NCBI GenBank assembly: GCA_004794785.1
Contig: SJOL01007625.1
Coordinates: forward strand, 688,648-752,647
DNA: 64,000 nt
Source: Opisthorchis felineus
Lineage: Eukaryota; Platyhelminthes; Trematoda; Opisthorchiida; Opisthorchiidae
Direction of reading: 5' to 3'
Each line of letters starts with the position of its first letter. Position 1 is the first letter of the stretch. This document shows, in pieces, positions 10,871 to 23,807 of the stretch. The position numbers were made by a program, and so were the translations under genes. The notes beneath the pieces are model-generated. The model was not told the origin of the DNA. It was given only the letters and a program-made list of their open reading frames with translations, and did no database searches.

Positions 10871-13578
10871 CTCAACCCTGCACTGACAAAGTTACGTCGA
10901 TTTGTGACGAAACGTTTGCAATCCAACTGCCGAGCTTTGTGAACTGACTAACCCGAGCTACCTATAATCCGCAACATCACCAACAAGATTTACGAATAAT
11001 GATGATAATGATGCTGCGACAGCGACGATGATAAGTTTACGATGATAAGATCTACAGAAACTGAAGAAGCGCCCGGCAAACGAAAGGTCGCAATATATTG
11101 CACTTCATTTCACATTCCACAAAACCCATGGAATGATCAAACCAATGAATCCTGTCTCCACCAAGCCCTCCTTTTCTTATCTGGATAAGTTTTGTCTCAC
11201 GTTGTAAAGACTTTCTAAAGCAAAATCCAATAAGCCACTCCAACAGAAAAATATTTGACAGCTTGATGACTATTATTAACCCAAACAGTCCGGGATGAAA
11301 TGCAATGTGTCTCTTGGTTTCACGTTAGTAGCAGCGCATAGCAGCATCCCAAATCCTGTTCTCTTGACGTGACTAGTTATAGCTAAGCACAATCTTCGTA
11401 TAAACTTAGACCTTAGTAAACAGTAAACATCTTTCGAAAACGTTCATTCTCCACTGTCTCAGAAAGTTGTCGAATAACAATCACCGTGCTGGTGCGGTTT
11501 TTGACTTTTTTCGCGGCAGTTTCATACGTCGCATTTGGGCATATCTAATCCTCCACTAACACGCCAAAATCAGATTCATCTAAACACAGACTGAACCAAA
11601 AGCACTTGTGAACGGAACGGAAGGCAAAAAAACAACTAAACAAAAGTCACCGTCAGTAGCTCTGAAGAACTGAATTTTCTTCAGATGAGTTAGTGATCAT
11701 ATAGTCGCTTGGACAGCTTGTTTTAAAATGAATTTGTGGCTTTAAAACGTACTCAAAAATAATTTGCATCTTACATACGAAGACCTTCATGTGGGGCTGA
11801 TTTACTCTCAGTTTACCGAAAGAACTGAACTCACACTGTGAGTCGATTAAAACCATATACCTTACAAATGCTCGCCAACCACAGTTTTGCGATTCTACCT
11901 CTGGTCCGGTGCGATAGGATGTAGTCAGCGACCTTTCAGTTTGACACAAACTTTGATAATCAGCTTCCATGGAAGTTAAGAATGCTCCACTTGATGTTAA
12001 TCAATTTGAAAGATTCAGTTGATTTCCGATGAAAACTTTCAGCTTACGGTGCCCTCAAGCACTATTAATGACAGACCCACGTGATCAGAGTTCTATCCTG
12101 GGTGACTTCCTTGGGCTACTGTAAACTTTCTTTGAGCAACAGTTTTCCGGTAGCTTTGCTCGTTTTACCAAACACAGTTATGCCTCGCTGATGGTAATAA
12201 AAATATTTTCTGTTCGCGAGTTATAGTGGCAATGCCGGAATAATGGAGGTTTGTCCCCATACAAACCGTCCTGTGGTAAGCGAGATGTGTCTGCTTTTTC
12301 ACGATATCAATCCGAGGGTACAGATTACACTGTGAGACCTTAAGGAGTTTTGTGACTGAAAGACTGAGTGAGTATTTTTCAAGGAATAAAATAAATTGTG
12401 CTGTGTGGAAGTAAGTGAACGACCACCCATGTACAGTCTATGAATGTATGCTCTACAATTATCTTAAAATTAGGTAAAACCGTTATCATCCTCCTCAGAG
12501 CCTGGCTGACTACAGCTAACGATGTCACTGATTTACGTTAGCATTCTCTTTGGCTATGGTCAAGTATAGTTGGTAGAAACTATCATTAAATCTCTTGGAA
12601 ATGCTAGCATACTGCAAGGAAACTGTTTTTACCGGTGAGGGACAATCAAATACACCACATAAAGGACAAGATATGTGGACAACAAGATACGACGAACTCA
12701 GAATACGACATTTCAAAGGGGCTTTTTTTGGCACATTAGAACGAGGTGGTTTGTGCTGGATAGAGGTCAACTACTAGGTTTCTAGTGGGCGACGCAACAC
12801 GCGGTTTCGTCTTATTCCTGATGGCCTAGATGCTTCGTGAGACTTCACTGAGCCTCCAATTCTCGCGGTTAGTATCCCAAATGGTTTGGTAAATACTGCG
12901 TTTCTGTACTGCATCAATGATTTAGCGGTAAACAAAAGTTCGTTTGTTGCTGTTTGTTTGTTATTTCGGAGAAAGGTCCGGATCATTCTGTCAAAACGTG
13001 AAGAAGGTCACGTCACTGACACCTACATTGCGCGAAATACCACTTTGTTTGTTAGTTTCAGACGACTGATTCGAGTAAGGGAGGAATAAAGCGGTAGTGG
13101 GACTGCGACAGATAATATATCGCTTCAGGCTTCAGGTACACACGCCAGGTAAATCTGACTCCGTGGGAAATGCAAATGGCATATGGAACTTTTCGGACTG
13201 TCAGCTGCACAGTTGGCTTCTCATCCCAGACATACCTCAGAAAACAGCCAACAATACACTATACGTGGCCTTGGTAGGTCAATATTCAGCAATATAACAC
13301 GAGAAGATTACGACTGAATCTTGTTTGTTTGATGACAACTGTCGTGTTGGCAAACGGAGCGCAAGCAGTTCCATGATCAACACTGGTCTCGTATGGTATT
13401 TTCCACTATGAATTGAAAAGTATTCAGCAGCAGTTCCTTGGATTTTAGCTCTGCGGTTCTCAAGTTCGCCAAATGCATTCGATCCTACATGTAGACTTTT
13501 GTATAAAATTCTAAGAAATGTAATGTACTCCTAAATGGGCATGCTTTTTCATAAATATTAAAATGACACTTTCTTCAG
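10871..13578. other. No gene recognised; possible short exon and a weak hammerhead-like motif
   Basis: The stretch contains a hammerhead-like string at 10882-10920 (see findings) and an exon-like 58-base block on + at 12577-12634. The block's donor is GTGAGG, its acceptor is weak, and its phases (1 in, 2 out) would bridge the blocks at 9225 and 13579. A 100-codon minus-strand frame at 11653-11970 has no recognisable family. Confidence 0.35.
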
Positions 13579-13694
13579 GGGACTTAGCGGAGACAACAAT
13601 GATTCCACAGAGCTCTGGGGCGACGATTTGGTGGCGTTCATAGAAGAACTCCAAAGTTTTGGCTTTCTTGGATTTATCTCATTATGTCCTAAAG
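13579..13694 (+). CDS. Candidate internal exon, unknown protein
   Basis: Acceptor CTTTCTTCAG and donor AAG|GTATGC bound a block with only one open frame, which reads GLSGDNNDSTELWGDDLVAF and then IEELQSFGFLGFISLCPK. It has no start codon and is too short to stand out as an ORF. It enters in phase 2 and leaves in phase 1, which fits the next strong block at 14718. The acidic start followed by an amphipathic helix-like stretch looks protein-like, but no family is recognised. Confidence 0.3.
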
Positions 13695-14717
13695 GTATGC
13701 CTACTCATTTGTTTGAAAATTTCCAAGTCACTGTAAAAAGATGCGTGAGTCCTGTGTGCTCTACTTGAGCGCCTAGTAGGAATGTTTTTATACCACTAGA
13801 GAGGTAAATCTTTTTAGCAGAAAAACGGCAACTGTAATGGATTTACACTGCTCTTTGGTAATTTTTGTAGATTTTTAGTGGATTTTACAACTTTACCCTC
13901 CGGTTACCTTGACTACCATTCAATTTGACAACCCAAGCGTCACTTTACGACGTGGCATGTTACAAGGATAGGGCCAACTCCCACCTGGTTGTGATTAGGT
14001 GAACGTCGTTGAATATGCATTCGGACATACAAATTTTTCAAGGATTAATTTGTGACTACAAGCCACGTCCCTCTTATACAGCTATCAACAACTGTCATTC
14101 TTACTTGACCTGAATGGATGGTAAGCGCATTATTGTACTCAGCATATTCAGATTGGAGGACTAATAATCTTTTAGTAAGGCTTATCTTTCTAATACGTCC
14201 CAAAAATAAGTTTCTTTACGTCTTGAGACCGTTAAGTTACTGTCTACCTCGAAGCAGCTTGGTTTTGTAGAAGAAAAGTACTAAAAAGCCGAAACGTTCA
14301 AAGTTTAGGTGCTCAGACTTAAGCCGAAGAAATGCCATCCGTTCTACACAACCGCTTTTAGAATGTTTTTTTTGGTGCAAATATTTTGTGTGTGTTTTGA
14401 ACCTGGAAAGTCATTTCAGGTGTCATCGGGACTGCATTAGAAGCGCCCTTAGGGCTTAAAAAGCAACGAGCTCGCCTTGGGCGTTTTTGTGCTCACTAAT
14501 CATTCTTCAACAGTTAGTTTATGTCTCCTTTGAGCTAGTGTTTATCCTGCGATGTCATGAGTTTCCAAAATCTTCATCATGAGAGACCTATAAAGAAAGA
14601 CTGATACGCTCAAAACCTTACCGCCAAAAAATAAACTGAGGAAGTGCCATCTACTTAACATAATCGGTTTCACAAGGTCCATTGATGCCAATGATTTGGT
14701 TTTATGTTCTACATCAG

Positions 14718-14864
14718 TCAAATCTCTTCAAGTATCGGAATGGCTGCCTTCGGTTATCCACAAAGTTTTCAAAAGCATTGGAACTCTTATTAGGTCCTAT
14801 TTATTTTTGTGTTCATTGGTCATTCCTCAATCATTTGGGTGTTCGTCTAGTCCACTGATGTTAT
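14718..14864 (+). CDS. Candidate internal exon, unknown protein
   Basis: A TTATGTTCTACATCAG acceptor and a TAT|GTAAGT donor flank the block. The frame continuing from the block at 13579 (phase 1 into phase 1) reads KSLQVSEWLPSVIHKVFKSI, then GTLIRSYLFLCSLVIPQSFG. The middle is strongly hydrophobic and could be a membrane segment or a buried helix. The same frame stays open on both sides of the proposed exon (14696-15094), which weakens the case. Confidence 0.28.
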
Positions 14865-15156
14865 GTAAGTTTTCTAGAGTTGAAGTAAAGAGCAGGGATC
14901 GAACGCGGCTTTTTATCCACTATTTCGCATTATGGTTGACAGGTAGCGATCATGTTTGCAAATTTGCATATACTTTTCTAAGCACTCATATCCGGGTTAT
15001 TCATTACCAACCATTGACTGAGGTCTTCCAGTTTTCTTATGTCGGCTCATTTTATCCTTTTCGTCGATTAAATAAGCCCACTTCGGCCATGTAACAAGGA
15101 GCCAAACTATTACAATGCATAGTAAAATATGTTATCAGTATTACTAAGCAATGTAG

Positions 15157-15399
15157 GTCAGATTTTCGGCTGCTGCCAAATTTCTAAGATCAGGTTCAAA
15201 GACAGGCTGATGAGCCTCACCGCGCACCTGTGCGTATTGGACCGAGGAGCTCTAAAAAGTATCCCTCCCGTGAAAGATTGTCACCCCTATTTTCCATTTC
15301 CTAGATCACCTTCCACCATTGAAGGACAGTCCGTGTTTCTACTACTCCCTGTCTACCTTGATATTTCCAAGCAAATAGAAGGTTCACCTAACAATTATT
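15157..15399 (+). CDS. Candidate internal exon, unknown protein
   Basis: The open frame reads GQIFGCCQISKIRFKDRLMS, LTAHLCVLDRGALKSIPPVK and PSTIEGQSVFLLLPVYLDIS, and ends at a strong TATT|GTAAGTAG donor. Two acceptors are possible in the right phase (before 15157 or before 15139), and both lack a long pyrimidine tract. Phase 1 in and phase 1 out match the preceding block at 14718. At 80 codons it is the longest of the exon-like series. No family is recognised. Confidence 0.28.
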
Positions 15400-15959
15400 G
15401 TAAGTAGCTTCTTTTCATATTGGGGGAGTATAAACCACAATTTTGCTCAATATGATGTGACATTCTTCACATACAACATATATGGTCGTCATCCAAACGC
15501 AACTTTTTAATCTGGAGCAATCAAGTTTGAAATGCTCCACAGACCAGTACTAGACAATCTACATGCCTGGACACTAGCGAGGCAGTATGAGAGACAAACG
15601 GTGAAGTTACTGAAAACAGACGTACACAATCGTCTTTGAAAATATGGAAGGATAATCAGCGGGAGCACGACAAAATGTTCGGCTAAAACCGGTCCACATT
15701 ATCTGGCAGAACTTGAAGCAGGAGTCGGATGCTGAGTAAACACTACGAAGATCAAACTTGGAACGGAAATGGAAACCAGCTTGTGCAAACTCACGAAAAA
15801 CCACGAGCGCAAATATATTACAACGTTTGGATCTAGGCACCAACCAAATACAGCCGAACAAGAACGCAACACTACTCAACGTACAGCCTTCGGCCCATTG
15901 CAACGCCCCACTATGCTCCTTGACGACGCCCTTAGAATGTCAGCTCGACTGATGATGAA

Positions 15960-16117
15960 ACATTTGCAACTAAATATATACCTCATATATATCTTATATA
16001 TCTTTTATACATATATATCTTTACATATATATTCCTAAATATATATATGTCTTCCTAAATATCTTTGTATATAAATATATATGTACATATCTTCCTAAAT
16101 ATATCTTACATCTTTCG

Positions 16118-16151
<34 letters not shown>

Positions 16152-16205
16152 ATCTTCCTATATATATGTATATATATATATATATCTTTATATATATCTT
16201 CCTAA
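15960..16205. repeat. AT-rich satellite with CTTCCTAAATATAT-type units
   Basis: About 245 bases of alternating (TA)n runs and recurring TCTTCCTAAATAT or CTTTATATAT units. At least five copies of TTCCTAAAT or a close variant are visible. The minus strand yields an IYIYIY-type open frame that is only a product of the repeat. Confidence 0.9.
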
Positions 16206-16209
16206 ATGG

Positions 16210-18140
16210 CACCGGGCACCTTGTTTTAAATTAAGTGCCAGCTGTCGCAACAACATGAACACAGAAACAGTCTCCACACTCTGAGGATGGATATCTGCGC
16301 AACTACGTGTTTGTGAATTGCCCACACACTGGCAACAGTTTTACCACCCAACAGCTAATGTGGTATACAAGGCAGAGAAACAGCGGAGCACAGTGACTTA
16401 GTTTCCGTATTATATTCCGTGTTTAAGGCCCGTCTTGGAGAGTTTAATACAGCTAAACGAAACTGACTAGCAGCCCATTAATAGTTTACTCTTTGACAGT
16501 TTTGTCATGGTCATTGTTTTGCGGTTTAAAGATTGTGTATTAAAAACCTATTTACAGTTAATCACGTCAACCCACAAAAATCAAATAGGTGTTTTTTTGC
16601 TAGTATGCAACCTAGATAGTATGGAATTTGTCACCACCAGGTTTATAAAAAGAGCACAAACATGGCAGAGTCAGACAGACCGTGACCTGTAGTAAGCTGG
16701 AGTACAATTTATTCATAAGATCATGGCGAAAACAAACAGCATACAAACTAAGATGTTCCCGAAAGTACTCCAAACGCCTCATGTTAGCATCCCCACTAGA
16801 GCCTGTGAGTAATATGTCTTATTTTGTTACACTATATCATAGTACATTACATCATATATTATTATATTATGTTAGATACTGTATACTGCACTGCGTTTGA
16901 CAATATTAATGTAGTATATCGTATTATAGTATGGCGCTATATTTCCATTATACCGCACCATAATACCCCATGTTACATCATATATCATTCGACACGAATC
17001 ATTTTAAAACATGCCTACTGCACCAGAGTCAAGTGACCAAACCGTTACCGGGTTATTCTCTACGGTTTGGTCCTACAATTCCTGTCTACTCGTCAACTTT
17101 TGAAAACAGCCGTCCAGAATAAGGTACCAAAATGAATAAGTAATGACTACTTCGAATTCAAAGGGTTCAGGCTAGAATTCTGGCTGGTCTCATTGAGAAA
17201 GCACAAGTGTATCTGTACGCTGTGTACTACTTCGGAAGTAGATGAGACTTTGTAAGATTTAGAGGAATGGAACGATGACTTGCCCCCATACAGGGAGTGC
17301 ATGCCATCGGAAAACGTTCAGCAGCCTAGAAATTATTCAACATTTTGCTTAGTCAAATGGTAATTTTGGCTTTAGACGAACCATTCCCTTAGGAGTTGCG
17401 ATCTCGAAGAAAGCAAAGAATGAGAGACCTAATCATCATCGCACAACGGCTATGGAGAAAGTGTAATAGCGAGGACCAACCGCCGCTTGTAAAATTTCCT
17501 GTAGTTTTTGGCTTAGTAAACAGAGGAGCAATGCGCAGTATTTAAATGACGGTTTGCTCGTCCAAACAAATGCTTTTGCCTCAAAGAAGTCTTTCGCGGG
17601 GCTAAAGATATGCATGTCAAAGTGTAAAACGAACGAACAGGATTATGTCCAAATTTTGATTCGCCCACTCTTTAACCTGTAACCTATTACCCTCGATAAA
17701 GGTTCACTACGCCATTCCAAACGTGGAAAGCCGTAACTTTTGCTCATATCACTAAGGTGAACACACTGAAAAACGGTTTTAAGGAAGTGAGTCAGTTCAT
17801 ATCAAGGCAACAGAAGAAGGAAACAGGACACGAGATGTCCACCTTCCGTTTACTTTCAGTAGTGATGAAGGCAAAGCAAGAAATTTGTAACACTGAGCGA
17901 CAAACTGCAAGAAGGGTAAAGTAGTTTCCCCAACTAATTAGCAAGTTTTATACAAGCACTCCTAAACGCTCGGCTAGGTTTTTCTTGGTCACCAGAATAC
18001 GCATACTCGACAAGAAGCTTGAGGTCTCTCGCAACTTATCGACCACTTTACCCGCAACTTGAAAAAAGTTACCAATGTTCCTCACAAAGAAAAAATGAGG
18101 CATGCACTTTATTCTGAAAGAACATTTTCATTATTTTCAG
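16210..18140. other. No gene recognised
   Basis: Contains an exon-like + block ending at a GTGAGT donor near 16809 (reads SKLEYNLFIRSW) and a small block near 17292-17356 with a CCCCCATACAG acceptor. Neither fits the phase of the neighbouring series. The 16830-17000 stretch is low-complexity AT-rich. No transposon motif was found. Confidence 0.4.
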
Positions 18141-18232
18141 CACGTGGATTTCACCGAGGCTCACCAGTCAGAACTTCCATCTTTTTAAAAAATTGCTTTT
18201 CGCCGGTGCCTGAGGCTTTGTCTACCAGATGA
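18141..18232 (+). CDS. Candidate terminal exon, unknown protein
   Basis: A very good acceptor (CATTATTTTCAG) is followed by a frame, entered in phase 1, that reads RGFHRGSPVRTSIFLKNCFS and ends PVPEALSTR before a TGA. The phase agrees with the donor at 15399. No AATAAA was noticed close downstream, which counts against it being a true 3' end. Confidence 0.18.
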
Positions 18233-19039
18233 GACGCAAGCAGCATCACCGGTTGTTGGTTGAACATTACTAACCAGATTGGCTGAGCATCTGCTAAAAC
18301 TGATTTAGCAAGTCAGCCAAAACTCTGTATTCAATACGATCACCATCATGTTCTCTAGGAGGATCACACGATCTGAATATTTAGAAGCAAAACTTTATAC
18401 ATATTCATGTAGTATGATCGAATTGACACACCTGAGGACAGAATCGTATCGCCAGACTCTCGCTTAATAGACAACTGATCCACCAACTGAGCTCATTTGA
18501 ATATCTACTGAATACAAAACAGATTCAGACAAGCATTGGATGAATCGCCCCCATATTATGTACTTTACAGAACGAGTTATAGATGTCATTTCTTACCTGT
18601 TGTTCTTGTGTGAGTATGTTAGGAAGCAAAGTGCTTCTGATAACGCTGTCTACTCGAAAACATTAACTGGTATTTGAAGCAAGTCAGTCAGTAGAGTCGA
18701 TTTTAGGCAGACATCCAGTTCAGGAACAGTTCATTCAGCTAAACCAGCGTATCATTTCATGACTTGACTAGTGTGCAGTGATATTAGGGACAGGAAAAAT
18801 TACATAACTAAGGCGTTATTCACCCCATGAAGCTAGATACTTCCCAAGTACGTTACATGATACGCATAGGTGGCTAACAGTCTTAGTGATTATTTACATG
18901 TTTATATTATTATACTGAGGGTGAATCTAATATGCTAGTCAAGGTTTTGCTTACACGACCTCGACCAAATTATAAATGGGCTCCAAAGGTGGAAGAGAAC
19001 CTACATACATCTCCTAATATTAACTGACAAATCATGGAG

Positions 19040-19240
19040 GAATAATAATAATATAGTCCTTCAGCTGTAACACTCTTTCGGGGCCTAGCTACCATGCCAC
19101 CAGAAGGAAGCATGAGGGCTGGGATACTGTCAGGTTGCCAAAGCCTATACAGGGGAAGTCGAGAGGCAGAGGTCGGGTTCGAACCACGGACCTTTCGGTC
19201 AGTAAATTCGCGCTCTAACCACTAAGCCATCTCGCCCCTG
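19040..19240 (-). mobile_element. tRNA-derived SINE, copy 1
   Basis: Read on the minus strand, the element begins with GATGGCTTAGTGGTTAGAGC, containing an A box (TGGCTTAGTGG, 19219-19229). It then has a B box (GGTTCGAACCC type, 19175-19185), about 120 bases of body containing CAACCTGACAGTATCCCAGC and GCCCCGAAAGAGTG, and an ATTATTATT tail at 19045-19056. The second copy at 37988 shares head, body and tail type. Spacing between the boxes is that of a tRNA promoter, but there is no mature tRNA fold, so it is a SINE and not a tRNA gene. Confidence 0.85.
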
Positions 19241-22200
19241 GGGGAATACCACTCAAAAGATTAATTACTTTTAGTGGTGTATACTCAGAAATATATAAAT
19301 GATAGCGCATTCGCTCCTATAAATTCATAAACCGGCTCCAGTTTGCAATGTACCTGCGATTTCGTCGCTGCTGCTATTTTAACTTATGTCAAGAACTGAT
19401 GAGTTTTGCTCAGTAATCCAAGTTTAAGGAAATACACCATTGTGAACTAAAATTGATAGTTTATTGAACGGTCTATGCTCATAAGTCATTCGTGTAAATT
19501 CACTTCTGCGATTAGATTATACATAGGAAACTTGTCGCGCAGGCAGATCGAAGGGAAACCCGGTATGAATTGTCAATGACATGTTCAGAGGCCTATTCAC
19601 ACTGCTTATTGTCCGACCTCCAAGACAGGTTAGGGAAATCGACTATTTCGAGAGCGCTTCATAATGTGAGGCGTTGGAAGACCACGCGTTCTGCCAACCC
19701 AATAACTGTTTTGGGGCGGAAACTGCAAAGTTGATAATAAAAGGCCTCCTCTGTTAGAGTATTATTGTTTACATATGAATTGTGTGGGTTAAAATGCACA
19801 ACAGGTTTTCGAAATGCCGTTCCATTTTGTATCATGCACCAGAAGGCCCCATCGTTCATTAGATACAGGCCAGCAGGTCAAGTCGATTCAGTCGGTCAAC
19901 ATCATTTACCAGGTTCAAAACAGTCAGTCGGGAATAGTCCGGCTGTTGACGCTGAAAGCTGCCGAATTTATTGTCGTCGGATTACTGAGGGCATCTCTGT
20001 CAACTCCATTAGAATGGCCACGGATCGACGAAACAAGAACAAACCCCTAAGACGCATAGATGCTTCACAGTAATGGAAACTTTATATCCCTGGATGTGGG
20101 CGGCAACTCACATCAATGAACTTAGGCTGCAAATCCTTGGCTCATTGCTGAAGACGATTTGTCAGACATCGTCTTCATTTGTTGGGAAGTGAATTCTGTA
20201 AAAAGGAAACCTTCCCGCAACTTGATGAAAAAAACGCAAGCCATGGGTCAAAAAGCCTTAAAGAAAAATGTTAGAATAGTTCACATTCATATGAAAATTT
20301 TAGGCGTCTCAAAACAAAACTTTTGATACATTCATCATTCATTAGTGGTAGCTGGCGCCAGTTTTCATCTTCTGAAAAGCAGAGGCCATCACCTCCACAC
20401 GTATACCTCGACGTCAAACTGAAGATCCTTCACACGTATGTCATGCGATAAATTGAGGCGATTTTCAGGATGACAGATAGCCTGACGTGACTTGAAACTA
20501 AAACAGCCCTCTTCTGAAATCAACTATGTTATGAAATTGGAGCATCTAATTTCGTGGATGTTTACCCTCTCGACATTAGTTTTGTTTTGTTTAGGTGTTT
20601 GTGCCTAGAACAATTAAGAGGCGTTAGGCCGCTATCATAGCTTTTATTAGCCGATATATAAAAAAACAGAGTTGTCTTGAGCGATTTACTTAGGATTTCT
20701 GCTGGGAGCTGAGGCAGTCGTCATCCTGTGCAAACAAATATATGGAATTTTTGAAGCTAAAATGGTGCATCTTCTTTTCTAATACTATTTAGTTTTTTTA
20801 CGTTAGTCCAGCTGCTTAGTATGCAAATGCTACTTGTTAATACACTATCATGATCCGTTTTCGTTAAGGTATCGGGAATTTGAAAGAAGGATATGACAAG
20901 TAAGATGCTATAGGTTTCGTAGTTATTAGGATGTCGAGACCATTGTGAATGTCTTCTTCCTCGTGTACAAGAGGTCATTTGGCCTGACTGCCTTCGGCCA
21001 TATGAACGTTCCCATCGGGATAGGGAGCCACCGTGTGACTGACGGCCCCATTGTTATCTTATCAGGTTATCACGCATTTTTGACGTTTTAATATAGCCAT
21101 TTTTGTTTTTTGTTAGCGGAATATATTATGCTTGTTATTACTTGGGTTCGTCACTTCCTGCTAGGGTTCGTTAATTATCTCGACAAACCTCTCTATCACC
21201 AAGACCGAGTTTGCCTACAAAGTAGTGCAACCGACTAGCTAGGTTTCGTGGTATCACTTGCAGTGTAAAAACGGCTCGCCACTCCGGAGAAATGCGCACA
21301 CTGTCTGCAAATGTGGCTTGCTTTGCCGTTTTATAACACCATTTCACTTGAGTTCATAAAATGCCGCACACCTATGTGTCCAAATTTAAACAGCCAACAA
21401 AAGTAGCCAAAATTCGTTGTCAGCGGATGTTTTACGAGTGACTGACTGCAAAATTATTTCTCAGTGATAGTTCTTCCACGATATTTCAGATAAGTTAACC
21501 TCGTTTGGCGTTCAGGACAATTTAGATCTCTGCTTGTTTTACGCTACTTGTTTTGCTCAGATCAAGCCTTAACAGTGAATTATCATACTAATTTTTAACG
21601 TCTTTAAACTCTGACCGTCAAAAGGCGTGGTGTAGGCTGGGAGAAGAACGCGGCTGTTATAAAGTGGTTCTTATAAGTTCACACTAAAAACCTACAACCG
21701 TAGTTGCGGGACATTTCAAGGCGCATTTTAAAACAGGCCAAGTTGAATATTTAACCGGCGAAGTACTGGGTAGGCGTCTTTACCAGTACCTGACTGACCG
21801 AGTAACATTCATTCCTGTAAGCACGTTGCTTGTTACTTAAAGCCAGTTATTTGTGGAAGGACATTTCAGAGCGGCGCTTATGATCAACATACGGTTTTCG
21901 ATGAAAAACTTCCGACGCCACCACAGCAAACTAAAATTCGGCATGAACATTTTTCACCAAATCCTGTGACCGTTCCAAATTTTCTACGTCTCCTCTGAGT
22001 GATAAATACCTCATTTCCACAACTGGAAATAACCGAACAGTTAACCAAAGGTTATCCCGTGTTTTAACGCATATATACTATTAAACTAACATGACTGGCT
22101 TTACTTTGCGCAAAAAGCCGTATTCGTGCGACAAACCGTTCAGTAGTAGCTCTTTGGTGAACAGTGGTGTTGTAACGATCCTTCTGTTTATTTCCTATCC

Positions 22201-22412
22201 GTTGGGTTTACACACCAGATTTGGGCTAACAGAGAACACTATCTTATATCCGGAGACTTGATCTCCTTTTAGAGCATCATCCTTGTGAGGATGTGAAGCG
22301 GAAAGGTGGCTTCTGGGTTAGTGGTTAAAGGATGTGCAACCAACCAAGTGAAACAAAATATCTATAAAAATATAACATACGACTGAAACTTATGTTTTGC
22401 GTGGGCATTCAG

Positions 22413-22643
22413 AATAGTTTACGATTGAACAGTTTAGACTTATGCAAACCAGTACTTGTTTTGTCGACCTCATCACTTCGTCAAAAATATTTTTTCGATT
22501 CTCTTCTGGGCTCAAGAGAGGAATACTGCGAGATTGTTCTAGCCTGCATGATGTCCGCGTGTTTTGAAGAAATAAGCTTGTTCTACACACAACTGCATGT
22601 TTCATTGAACACTCGAAAATCCACTATATTTTCCAATAAATAA
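22413..22643 (+). CDS. Candidate terminal exon, unknown protein
   Basis: The block follows a GGGCATTCAG acceptor-like site. The open frame reads NSLRLNSLDLCKPVLVLSTS, then GSREEYCEIVLACMMSACFE, and ends FSNK with an AATAAA overlapping the stop codon (22635-22640). The overlap of stop and poly(A)-like signal is suggestive, but AATAAA is common in AT-rich DNA. An upstream ATG at 22392 keeps the same frame open. Confidence 0.17.
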   Translation, partial: NSLRLNSLDLCKPVLVLSTSSLRQKYFFDSLLGSREEYCEIVLACMMSACFEEISLFYTQLHVSLNTRKSTIFSNK

Positions 22644-23756
22644 AGAGACGTATTCCAAACAACGTTGATGCCAGTTTCTTTCCATTAACTCGTTTTATAC
22701 TTCTGATTTCTTGTGCATTATCTGAAGCACAACAATGGCATCCATAAGTTTAGGTTAAAAATACTATTTAAGTACTAGACAAAAGTTCTGTTCCCTGTCA
22801 CGCCGGAGAATACTTATTTGAGAAATCCGGTTTTAGTTGTGTACTAGGTTTTTAATATATTTTATTAACCCCTGCAACTGCGGTTACTTAACTTATACCC
22901 TTATGCATCAAACAACATATCCATTCGTTATCGTATGATTTCCAAACGAGACAATTTTCCGGAAAATGTTGAGTGATCCTCACAATTGACCCCTTGTGCT
23001 CTGATCCTCCTAGTAGCGTTTTGAAGTCAGCTCCCCTGGACATGGCTTTTACAAGGCCAAATGACATGATCAAATCTGTATTGAAAAATTTCAGAGCTTC
23101 ACTGTAGTTATACCCGATCCAGTCTGTCAGGCAGCTAAACATAACTCCCACACTTTCTGCAGTTGTTCGGCAGTGGAATCGGCGAGTGCTCTGCACATAT
23201 CATCGACCCATTAAAGTTAGAATGAACGCGTAACAACCATATTCCAGTACGCGGCTTGACAAAAGAGCCCATGAAGCAATGCATCAGCAGAGCGGACGTC
23301 AAATAATTGTACCTTAAACGATTATAAGATTGATTCAAAAAATCAGAGAATCAGGAAGTGTGAGAGCGTTTAAACCGCCAAAATGTCCAAAAGCGTTGAC
23401 AATGTTGCGTCTTACGACGTCACGCATCGCATCCCAAAGACTCCAAATGGGCGAAGGCGCAGCTTGGTAACTGAACGACTAAGCGGCTTCTTTTCTCCGC
23501 GTAAGTCTTACTTGATTATTGGCTGAATATATTCTGTCCACGCATGTACGTTCAAAAACTAACTCTGAGTGTCAGGTGCAGAAGAAACAAATCGGTAAGG
23601 GCCCCTGTTACAACATAGGATGCATTTTAAATGAACACTTCGGTGAAGATGCGAGATTCACTTGTGCGATTCTTACGAAAAAAATTACAAAACACAATAA
23701 AAGTCATGTAACGAAAGGTGAATCTTGTAATCTGTTAAACCAATACATCTAGGTCG

Positions 23757-23807
23757 GCTGTAGTTGCTGTAGTCAGCTGTAGTCAGCAGTAGTCAGCCGT
23801 AGCCGTA
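23757..23807. repeat. Short tandem repeat, unit about 11 bases (GTAGTCAGCnn)
   Basis: Four to five imperfect copies of GTAGTCAGC followed by two variable bases, read directly. Confidence 0.8.

Noticed and set aside
12790..12850. GACGAAACCGCG on the minus strand as hammerhead half
   Set aside because: The upstream part has no CTGATGA equivalent and stem II cannot be drawn.
16021..16212. Minus-strand open frame reading IYIYIY
   Set aside because: Product of the AT-rich satellite, not a gene.
19150..19240. tRNA gene on the minus strand
   Set aside because: A and B boxes are present, but no acceptor stem or anticodon arm closes, and the same head occurs with a SINE body at 38 kb.
22310..22360. 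A-box-like GGGTTAGTGGTTAAAGG as a SINE head
   Set aside because: No B box at the right distance and no match to other SINE copies in the window.
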